Shown: in pieces, positions 1-5,755 of the stretch
How the letters are laid out: each line of letters opens with the position of its first letter
Numbering within the stretch: the first letter of the stretch is position 1
NCBI GenBank assembly: GCA_948560485.1
Contig: CAOXUF010000066.1
Coordinates: 1 to 9,324 of the forward strand
Reading direction: 5' to 3'
Source of the DNA: an uncultured Eubacterium sp.
GTDB lineage: Bacteria > Bacillota_A > Clostridia > Lachnospirales > Lachnospiraceae
DNA: 9,324 bases
Notes under the pieces: model-generated
Databases searched by the model: none
Told to the model about the DNA's origin: nothing
The model's input: only the letters and a program-made list of their open reading frames with translations
Made by a program: the position numbers and the translations under genes

Positions 1-709
1 GCAATGTTACCAAACTTCCGCTGTATTCTTTATCATCAAGAGCTTCCATTATGCCAGATGTCTTATCCAAACCGTTCCATCTCGTACAAAAAAGCCGAGA
101 ATGACGCAATGGCGATTCATCTGCCAATAAAGCTCCTGCATTTGTGAGCATTCCCTCATTGTCCATTAAGCCAAATGAAATAAAATCCGCCTCCAATAAT
201 TCCTTTCCTGTACGCTGCCTGTATACAGATCTTAACTTTGTAAACGCATACTTTTCGTAGGAATAACACGATGACAAGCTGTCATAAGTTTTATTGCTTC
301 CACGCAATACCAAACGTTTCAGCTCAACTGCCCCAGCTGGTATACTTTCATTACCGACACGTATAAATGCCACTCTGCTCCCATCACCCACATAATAATA
401 CGGGGTTTCCACTCCTGATGATACACGAAGAATAATAAACCGCTTCCCATCTTCTTCATGGATTTCCAAGTCTGTCTGTGGGATAGGATCCATTCTCATC
501 TTAATGATTTCACTGATTTTTTCTGAAATCGTTTGAGTATCTGTAAGCCCAACCAATGTATCATCGTTAGCTATACCGAAGAACAAAATACCACCCTTCC
601 CGTTAGCAAAAGCACTAACGCTTTTCAGCCAACTCTTAGGCTTTTTGTCTTCTAAAGTCAGCTTTTTGTCATATGCGGTTGTTTCACCGATTAATTTTTC
701 TATCTCCAT
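1..709 (-). CDS. AlbA_2/Schlafen-type ATP-binding protein, 5' part (gene runs off the left edge)
   Basis: This reading frame is open from an ATG at 707-709 to the window edge and gives the first 236 residues. An in-frame TGA lies just upstream. A GAGG ribosome binding site (717-720) sits 7 bases before the ATG, so this start is secure. The N-terminus reads like an AlbA_2 (Schlafen, divergent AAA-4) nucleotide-binding domain: residues 10-20 match the 'E..xYdfK' opening, and 26-46 (KSWLKSVSAFANGKGG then ILFFGI) form the hallmark 'SAFAN..GG.L..GI' segment, followed by VGL (53-55). A beta-rich region, ETPYYY (101-106) and FIRVGNES (115-122), follows, and then a region with RLFCTRW (205-211) that I remember as conserved in clostridial relatives. 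Family members are usually about 450-500 residues, so roughly half is missing. AlbA-domain proteins are common in defence and restriction-modification islands, but their reaction is often unknown. Its base composition is like that of the helicase gene rather than the qat genes. Confidence 0.85.
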   Translation of the reverse strand, partial: MEIEKLIGETTAYDKKLTLEDKKPKSWLKSVSAFANGKGGILFFGIANDDTLVGLTDTQTISEKISEIIKMRMDPIPQTDLEIHEEDGKRFIILRVSSGVETPYYYVGDGSRVAFIRVGNESIPAGAVELKRLVLRGSNKTYDSLSSCYSYEKYAFTKLRSVYRQRTGKELLEADFISFGLMDNEGMLTNAGALLADESPLRHSRLFCTRWNGLDKTSGIMEALDDKEYSGSLVTL

Positions 710-737
710 ATTTATGCCTCAATATTTATTTGTTTTT

Positions 738-839
738 GGTATTAGTCAATAACCGTATTGGTCTCTAAATTTTGGCTATATCAGAATACCGTGTTTATAG
801 CACTTTTGTGCTACACCAACACATGTGTTAACTAATACC
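738..839 (-). repeat. 102-bp nested inverted-repeat element (structured RNA leader or operator region)
   Basis: Twelve-base arms at 738-749 and 828-839 are inverted copies with one difference (GGTATTAGTYAA). Read as minus-strand RNA the odd position is a U-G wobble, so all 12 positions pair. Read as plus-strand RNA it is a C-A mismatch. Inside lies a perfect hairpin, TAGCAC-TTTT-GTGCTA (798-813). In the minus-strand transcript this is extended by GUGUU pairing with AACAC across a small internal loop. A 12-bp palindrome AACACATGTGTT (818-829) and a weaker GUAUU/AAUAC pair (785-789 with 755-759) are also present. The element ends 28 bases before the AlbA start codon. It could be a leader RNA, a set of operators or a mini-element with terminal inverted repeats. 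No convincing target-site duplication is visible. The rest of 710-883 holds nothing else I can name, and no T-tailed terminator follows qatD. Confidence 0.5.
794..821 (-). promoter_or_regulatory. Possible extended -10 promoter for the AlbA gene
   Basis: On the minus strand TGCTATAAA (794-802) fits an extended -10 element (TGnTATAAT). A poor -35, TGTTGG (816-821), lies 16 bases upstream. Transcription would begin near 787 and leave a leader of about 78 bases before the AlbA ATG. The hairpin at 798-813 and the palindrome at 818-829 overlap it, as operators would. The call rests mainly on the -10. It competes with the view that the whole region is one RNA structure transcribed from the qat operon. 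Confidence 0.25.
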
Positions 840-883
840 TTGATTTTTTTACTTTTCACACTTAGCCTTCATTATTGACAGCA

Positions 884-1600
884 TCATCTTTCTAGCAATC
901 CCTTAAAATTGGAATATACTCTTTGAATCAAATCAGAATCATTTATTGCACGAGCAATTAATTCATATTCTCTCATCAAAAATTGGGGAGTATATTTTTT
1001 ACCATCTATCTTTGAATATGGACCATCACTTTCTATCAAAAATTTATCTTCAGGTATAGCATTAACAACTTCCATTCTTTGTAACATATTAGCATTAACA
1101 GAAAAATAACAGCCCAACTCAATAAATTGTTTCTGAAGTATGTCAGAACCTGTATACCAGTGTAAAATACAGCGTTTAGGTTTATATTTATTTATTATAT
1201 ATAAGGCTTCTTCGTCCGCACTTCGAATATGCACCGACATTATTTTATTCTTTTTTGAACATATGTCCATAATCTCGTCAAAAAACATAATTTGCTTATT
1301 TTTCTCTATTCCTTTTTTGTGTGTAAAATCAAGCCCAATTTCTCCAACATAATTTGTATATTGCAATAATTTTTTAAAATCTTTAAAATCTTTTGTCGTC
1401 AACTCCGAATTTAGTGGATGAAAGCCTAATGCAAATTTTACGTATTTACTATTCTGAAATAAATCTCTGCAACTCCAAAATATCCCTGGTGAATTTGTCA
1501 TGCAAAGGGTATACTGCTTCTCAGTTTCAAGATATTGAAATATCTCATCATAATTTTTATACATATCTAAATGAAAATGTGAATCAATCAAGCCAACCAT
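884..1600 (-). CDS. qatD: QatD, TatD-like metal-dependent nuclease of the QatABCD defence system
   Basis: A 238-residue TatD-family hydrolase (amidohydrolase fold), predicted to be a metal-dependent DNase acting in the cytoplasm. The metal-binding set expected of TatD is all present: H8-x-H10 (DSHFHLD), H61 (GFHP), E87 (GEIGLDF), H124 (SVHIR), H147 (ILHW) and D192 (ESDGPY). It is slightly shorter than E. coli TatD (about 260 residues). The start at 1600 has an AGGAG site with a 6-base spacer and lies one base after the TAG stop of qatC, so the two are probably translationally coupled. It is the last gene of the qat operon, and no terminator follows. In isolation it could be called a housekeeping TatD, but its place behind qatA, qatB and qatC fixes the assignment. 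The gene is AT-rich (about 28% GC in a sampled line). Confidence 0.93.
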   Translation of the reverse strand: MVGLIDSHFHLDMYKNYDEIFQYLETEKQYTLCMTNSPGIFWSCRDLFQNSKYVKFALGFHPLNSELTTKDFKDFKKLLQYTNYVGEIGLDFTHKKGIEKNKQIMFFDEIMDICSKKNKIMSVHIRSADEEALYIINKYKPKRCILHWYTGSDILQKQFIELGCYFSVNANMLQRMEVVNAIPEDKFLIESDGPYSKIDGKKYTPQFLMREYELIARAINDSDLIQRVYSNFKGLLER

Positions 1601-1601
1601 A

Positions 1602-2969
1602 CTATTCTCCTATCATTTTCTTTATTTTGCTATCAGCAGAAAACAATCTATCTAAATCATCCATCGTTGACTTATATATATACAAAAATTTATTAACCTC
1701 TTCCTCTGTAAGACATCCCGCTAACCTAATTTTACTTTGGATGTTACTATCTTGTATTTTCCTATATTTATACACAGCGGATATCACTGCCCTTAAGTCG
1801 CTGGCTTTTTCAGACTCTCCATATTGATTTATAAAATGTTCGGTTTCTGCAGGGAATGAATATTTAAAATCTTTGATATCCAGTAAGGAGCTTTTTCTAA
1901 TCAAACAGGGATAACAATATCCACAATTTACTGGATATTCATTATTGCCTTTCTTATTATAGCGAGCAAGACACGGGTGTGAACAAGATATTGTATCTCC
2001 ATAATGGCTTTTAAAAGCCTCTGTATCCTTTACTAAACCTACAATTTCTCTCTTTGTTAAAAAGGCAAAAAAATTGATAATCGGATTATTAATTCCAACG
2101 CATTTCAGTATTTCTGAAAACCTATTCAAAAAATATGGATGTGTGGTTCTAGTGCTACAAGTTCCCTTTCGACCATTTGTAAGCGGAAGGTTCAAGCCGA
2201 TAAATCCATTTTCTGGTATATAAACAGGTACATTTTCACCTAAAATTCCTGCTATTGATAATGCTGCACACAGGAAAAGAAGCGACCTTCCTCTTGATGT
2301 GTTTTCTGTTCCAACTAAATTTTCCCCCTGAGAATTTTTAGGTGCTCGTGAATTAGCCGTAAAACTCACAAATTTTACTGTCTGCTTCGGATATAACCTT
2401 TGAAAAGTCTTAGTAAATTCTTCCTGCTTCTTTCTTAACTTTGGATATTCATTATGACCTACTAAGCATGGCATATTTCCATCTTCTAATAACTTGATTG
2501 CACCACAATAAGAATCCAATCCCCCTGAAAAAAGGCTTACGCAATTACACCTCTCAAGATTTAAATGTATTCTATTGGAATTTTCTCTTTTGCTATACTG
2601 TTTTTCACATTTTCTAAAATGAATATCCCATTTATCACCCGTTAAAAAAGTAAGCATATTGTTCCACAAAACTTCTGTTTGCTTCCATTGCTCTATTTTT
2701 AAAACGGGTATATTTACGTTTATATTTCTTGTCCAGCAATCCTCAAATTTACGTCTATCAATCCTCTTATCCAACGCAAAAATACTAATACCAATAACAA
2801 ATAAATCTTCATATATTTCTGGTATTGAAAGTTGATCCATTCTATACCATATGTCAGTTATATTAGTAAAAATGGTACTATAACCTTTTCTAATCAGTGA
2901 AAAAACATACGAATCTGTCCATTCCCCGTTTGGAAGCATTTCCTTTTCCTTATCAATCCAAAAGTTCAT
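1602..2969 (-). CDS. qatC: QatC, QueC-like ATP-dependent enzyme of the QatABCD defence system
   Basis: A 455-residue protein with a QueC-like core. QueC (7-cyano-7-deazaguanine synthase) uses ATP to amidate and dehydrate a carboxy-deazaguanine. The ATP pyrophosphatase signature is SGGLDS (148-153), with GRSLLFLCAA (227-236) at the place of the QueC 'RN..FL' segment. A cysteine cluster follows, C329, C333, C349, C352 and C355, ending in the CxxCxxC that binds zinc in QueC. It is about twice the length of QueC (about 230 residues), with roughly 140 extra residues in front of the ATP loop and about 100 behind the cysteines. This layout is expected for QatC and not for a queuosine-pathway enzyme; no queD, queE or queF lies nearby. 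The ATG directly abuts the qatB stop (TAAATG) and is served by a GAGGA site about 10 bases away. What QatC modifies is not shown by the sequence; see the QatB finding. Confidence 0.93.
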   Translation of the reverse strand: MNFWIDKEKEMLPNGEWTDSYVFSLIRKGYSTIFTNITDIWYRMDQLSIPEIYEDLFVIGISIFALDKRIDRRKFEDCWTRNINVNIPVLKIEQWKQTEVLWNNMLTFLTGDKWDIHFRKCEKQYSKRENSNRIHLNLERCNCVSLFSGGLDSYCGAIKLLEDGNMPCLVGHNEYPKLRKKQEEFTKTFQRLYPKQTVKFVSFTANSRAPKNSQGENLVGTENTSRGRSLLFLCAALSIAGILGENVPVYIPENGFIGLNLPLTNGRKGTCSTRTTHPYFLNRFSEILKCVGINNPIINFFAFLTKREIVGLVKDTEAFKSHYGDTISCSHPCLARYNKKGNNEYPVNCGYCYPCLIRKSSLLDIKDFKYSFPAETEHFINQYGESEKASDLRAVISAVYKYRKIQDSNIQSKIRLAGCLTEEEVNKFLYIYKSTMDDLDRLFSADSKIKKMIGE

Positions 2970-3656
2970 TTAATTTGTTTCCTCATAAAATAATTCAAAT
3001 ACTTCATAAGCATCCTTTAATGCATTTTCAACAATCTTTGATGTTTTTAATTGAGCAAAATCTACTTTTTTTAATTCCTTAATGTCCAGGTTTCCACGTA
3101 ATTTATTTGATATATACCCATTCATTTCTTTTAAAAGCTTATCTGTTTCTGCCGGACTCTTTTTCATTCTAATCTTTTCTTCATATCTAAAGGCAAAGCT
3201 AAACTTAATATATTCAATCAAAATTTCTGTTAATAATTGTTCACAAGGAATATCCTTCAATTGTTCCATATCGGTCACTTGCAATTCCTTAAGCGCAGAA
3301 GAAATTGATTCTGCTGAAAGATAATCCTCTGTTGTGCTACCGTAGTTAGTGAAATCCCACAGAAGTTCATTAAATACAATTTCTGAACTTTTACCAATCA
3401 GATCTTCTCTGCCAGCATCACGTAACGCCTGATTTAATCCACTTCTTGATACTGCATTAGCAAAAGCAACAATATTTCCACTTGCTCTGATAAAACTCTC
3501 GGACGAAGAAATATCATGCTTCATAGCTCCCACAAATTTATTTGCAGCATATGCTCTTGATCCACTATCTCCGTTATTTATATATGAAGTAACCGCTCTT
3601 TTAGCCTGTGACCAATGTGGTGTTGTTGGCGCAATATAACCTTTTGATGTTCCCAT
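2970..3656 (-). CDS. qatB: QatB, defence-system protein with no assigned enzymatic fold
   Basis: A 228-residue protein identified as QatB by its position between qatA and qatC and by its opening MGTSKGYIAPTTPHW, which resembles what I remember of the family (MGTS, then Pro and Trp). No nucleotide-binding loop, metal site, signal peptide or membrane segment can be seen. The body is mostly predicted helix, with a charged C-terminal half (EEKIRMKKSPAETDKLLKEM and onward). The conserved Met-Gly start matters: methionine removal would expose Gly2, a possible site for conjugation by the QueC-like partner. The ATG is one base after the qatA stop (TAA-T-ATG), and the nearest Shine-Dalgarno-like AAAGGA is about 14 bases away, so translation probably depends on ribosomes finishing qatA. 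GC is about 33% in a sampled line. Confidence 0.88.
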   Translation of the reverse strand: MGTSKGYIAPTTPHWSQAKRAVTSYINNGDSGSRAYAANKFVGAMKHDISSSESFIRASGNIVAFANAVSRSGLNQALRDAGREDLIGKSSEIVFNELLWDFTNYGSTTEDYLSAESISSALKELQVTDMEQLKDIPCEQLLTEILIEYIKFSFAFRYEEKIRMKKSPAETDKLLKEMNGYISNKLRGNLDIKELKKVDFAQLKTSKIVENALKDAYEVFELFYEETN

Positions 3657-3657
3657 A

Positions 3658-5517
3658 TTATTTTTTCACATCCTTTATTTTATCTACTATGGTTTGTGTA
3701 ATCCGTTTATGTGACAAAAGCTTATCCAATAACTCTTCTATTATGCTTTTATCTGCAACATACATAGTTTTCAAGGAAGCCATCTGAGTTGGTCCTATTT
3801 TACTATCATCTTCTAATATACCATCCACTATTTCTCTTCTATAATCAACAAATTCTTTAAACAATAACGCATAGAAATAAGACTCTATATTCCCTTTCTG
3901 AATTCTTCTTACAATAATTATCATTACATCCTCTAAATCATGGGAATTCATTTGCTTCATATCATCAACTACCTTTGGTGCCAATGGAGCTGATAAATTA
4001 CCTATACGTTCAAGCATCAATTTACTTGCTTCACTTAAATTAGATTCTAAATTGTCAACCTGATTTAAAATCTCCCTCGTCAAATAAAAATATCTGTCAA
4101 GATTTTCTTTTTCCAACTCAACAGGGGGACAATTTACCCAAGCCTTTATTCGTGGCTTATACCACTTTTGAAAATCGGAATTCAAATCGCCTTCTTCTAT
4201 TCCTTGACGCATTATTTTATATTGTTCATTTCCAGCATCTGTTTCTTGGTCAAAGTTAGAATTCCACGCATTTAGCTGATCAAATAAATCTGGATTCAGT
4301 TTATGTAAGATTAGCAATTTAGCCATAATACCCATATCTAAATCATCCCCATAATAGAGTTTCGATAGCTTTCTCTTCGTAATGAATGTGTTTAAAAACC
4401 TTTTAACCTGTCTTGGGTTTCCTTTAAGAGTATGTGATGCAATCATTCTAATCTGTAAGATTACATCAACTACCTCTTTATATTCTTCTCTATTTTCAAC
4501 AGAAACACTATCATTTATGCTTCCACATATTTCTTCCAGCTGATGCAGTTCAATCACTTCCGATTTGACCATCAATTTTTTCTCTTCTATTTTTGATACC
4601 AAAATTTCAAACTCTTTTGCCTTCATATACTTTTGCAGTACAAGTAATAGCAAATAATTTTGAACATCTTTTGATGATAATTCAGGAATATGGATAGGCA
4701 CTTGTATCATTTTCTCAATATACTCCTTATCCAATTCAATATTAAAACCATCAATATTCGGATATTTCTTGTTAATGGCATACTGAATAACTTTTTCATC
4801 AGCAGCTATGATAAATGTTGTCTTTTTCACAGAAAGAAATAGTTTGATTGCCTCCAGAGTTTCAATAATTCTCTCTGGCTGACAACGATCCAAATCATCA
4901 ATTAAGACAACTACTCTTTTTATGTCATCCGATTTAAGAGTTCTTTCAAACTCAGTTTTAAAATTCCTTACATTATTAACAACACTGTCACTGACTATTT
5001 CTTCATTTTTCAAGTAATCATCTTTTATTCCTTTTACAGTATCAGAAACATTTTTTATTGTTGTTTCGATTTCTTTTGTATTATTAGGCAAACTTAAAAC
5101 TACTGGCAATGGATTCCCTGTCACAAGACTTGCTATAATAGGTGCTGTTGTGGATGCTATCTTTGTTCCAACTTTCAAAAAATCAATCTTCTTAATTAAG
5201 GATATAAATGATTTTTTCATTTTCTCAGGTACTTTCTCATTTTCCTCAAGTTCACGCAATAAAGCTTCTATAATCGCAGTTTTAGCATCTTCGTAGTCTT
5301 CAAACATCCATGCATTTATAGAAACACAAATAATACCATCCTTTTTCTCATAATTCGTACTTATCAAATTTAACAAAGTCGATTTACCTGCGCCCCATAA
5401 TCCGAACACTCCCACTGTAAGTGGTTCTTCATCCATACTAATTGCTGTTTCTGAAACAATACTGGCGTATGGCTTATAAAAAAGCATATCTACTTTAGAA
5501 GCATTATCTGTCCACAT
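3658..5517 (-). CDS. qatA: QatA, KAP-family P-loop ATPase of the QatABCD defence system
   Basis: Encodes 619 residues from the ATG at 5515-5517. It is a KAP-type STAND NTPase: Walker A GLWGAGKST (39-47), Walker B with the KAP hallmark IDDLDRC (206-212), EYIEKMIQVPI (265-275), and the downstream GNPRQVKRFLN segment (366-376) that carries conserved arginines. Between the Walker motifs lies a semi-hydrophobic stretch (about 117-143), where many KAP proteins have membrane insertions. The start is taken at 5517 because GAGAGG (5525-5530) is 7 bases upstream. A TTG at 5547 would add 10 residues but has a poor ribosome binding site. It is the first gene of the qat block and follows the ribbon-helix-helix gene by 52 bases. 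QatA is expected to be the ATP-driven part of the system; what it senses is unknown. It is more AT-rich than the upstream helicase gene. Confidence 0.93.
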   Translation of the reverse strand: MWTDNASKVDMLFYKPYASIVSETAISMDEEPLTVGVFGLWGAGKSTLLNLISTNYEKKDGIICVSINAWMFEDYEDAKTAIIEALLRELEENEKVPEKMKKSFISLIKKIDFLKVGTKIASTTAPIIASLVTGNPLPVVLSLPNNTKEIETTIKNVSDTVKGIKDDYLKNEEIVSDSVVNNVRNFKTEFERTLKSDDIKRVVVLIDDLDRCQPERIIETLEAIKLFLSVKKTTFIIAADEKVIQYAINKKYPNIDGFNIELDKEYIEKMIQVPIHIPELSSKDVQNYLLLLVLQKYMKAKEFEILVSKIEEKKLMVKSEVIELHQLEEICGSINDSVSVENREEYKEVVDVILQIRMIASHTLKGNPRQVKRFLNTFITKRKLSKLYYGDDLDMGIMAKLLILHKLNPDLFDQLNAWNSNFDQETDAGNEQYKIMRQGIEEGDLNSDFQKWYKPRIKAWVNCPPVELEKENLDRYFYLTREILNQVDNLESNLSEASKLMLERIGNLSAPLAPKVVDDMKQMNSHDLEDVMIIIVRRIQKGNIESYFYALLFKEFVDYRREIVDGILEDDSKIGPTQMASLKTMYVADKSIIEELLDKLLSHKRITQTIVDKIKDVKK

Positions 5518-5524
5518 AAAAATA

Positions 5525-5530
5525 CCTCTC
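5525..5530 (-). promoter_or_regulatory. Ribosome binding site that sets the qatA start
   Basis: GAGAGG with a 7-base spacer to the ATG at 5515-5517. It favours that start over the in-frame TTG at 5545-5547, whose upstream sequence offers only a weak AAGAAGTGA. Confidence 0.7.
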
Positions 5531-5566
5531 TCATCCTTAATAATCAATCACTTCTTATTTTAATCA

Positions 5567-5579
5567 TCATCAATGGTGA
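5567..5579 (-). promoter_or_regulatory. Imperfect palindrome at the end of the ribbon-helix-helix gene, possible operator
   Basis: On the minus strand TCACCATTGATGA reads TCA-y-CA-n-TG-r-TGA: ten of thirteen bases match their reverse complement, and one of the others is the unavoidable centre. It overlaps the stop codon of the ribbon-helix-helix gene and precedes the 52-base gap before qatA. It could be an operator for that regulator acting on qat transcription. No strong -35/-10 pair is visible beside it, and part of it is coding, so chance is a real alternative. Confidence 0.15.
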
Positions 5580-5752
5580 CTTAATTCCCTGAAATGTTTC
5601 CCATAATACTCATCCATATACATATTCAAAGCCCGCTCCAAAGTCGCTGTCTTCCCAAGACCGGAATCTTCGCAAAATTTTTCAAGCCGTTCAAACGTTT
5701 CTTTTTCTATTCTTGCCGATATTGGCACAGACTCTTTCTTCCTTCTTGGCAT
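5570..5752 (-). CDS. Small ribbon-helix-helix (CopG/Arc-like) DNA-binding protein
   Basis: A 60-residue protein. After a basic start (PRRKKE), residues 9-15 (VPISARI) fit the DNA-contacting beta strand, 16-29 (EKETFERLEKFCED) the first helix, and 34-49 (KTATLERALNMYMDEY) the second. This is the classic CopG/Arc fold, which binds DNA as a dimer. Its AAGGAG site overlaps the last codons of the helicase gene, and its ATG is 3 bases after that stop, so the two genes are translated together. It is probably an autoregulator of the operon or an accessory DNA-binding subunit of the helicase. An antitoxin role is less likely because no toxin gene is adjacent. Its base composition (about 43% GC in a sampled line) matches the helicase gene, not qatA. 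Confidence 0.75.
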   Translation of the reverse strand: MPRRKKESVPISARIEKETFERLEKFCEDSGLGKTATLERALNMYMDEYYGKHFRELSHH

Positions 5753-5755
5753 AGC

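Noticed and set aside
721..749. TTGACT (744-749) as a -35 element for the AlbA gene
   Set aside because: Any matching -10 would place the transcript start inside the AlbA ribosome binding site, and the candidate -10 sequences are poor.
738..839. Integron attC-like recombination site
   Set aside because: The arm ends do not match the attC R and L box consensus (GTTRRRY), and no integrase gene or cassette pattern is present.
738..850. Rho-independent terminator for the qat operon
   Set aside because: On the minus strand no U-run follows the hairpins. The T-rich stretch at 840-850 would serve only a plus-strand transcript, and no plus-strand gene is there.
5545..5547. TTG start for qatA, 10 residues longer
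   Set aside because: The ATG at 5515-5517 has a better ribosome binding site at a normal distance, and the extra residues (MIIKDERGIF) do not look like part of the KAP domain.
5518..5569. Separate qatA promoter in the 52-base gap
   Set aside because: TAAAAT could be a -10, but the bases 16-17 upstream match the -35 consensus at no more than 3 of 6 positions.
849..5575. Shared GATGATG at both ends of the qat block as an insertion duplication
   Set aside because: Seven bases in AT-rich DNA is too short, and the flanking bases do not extend the match.
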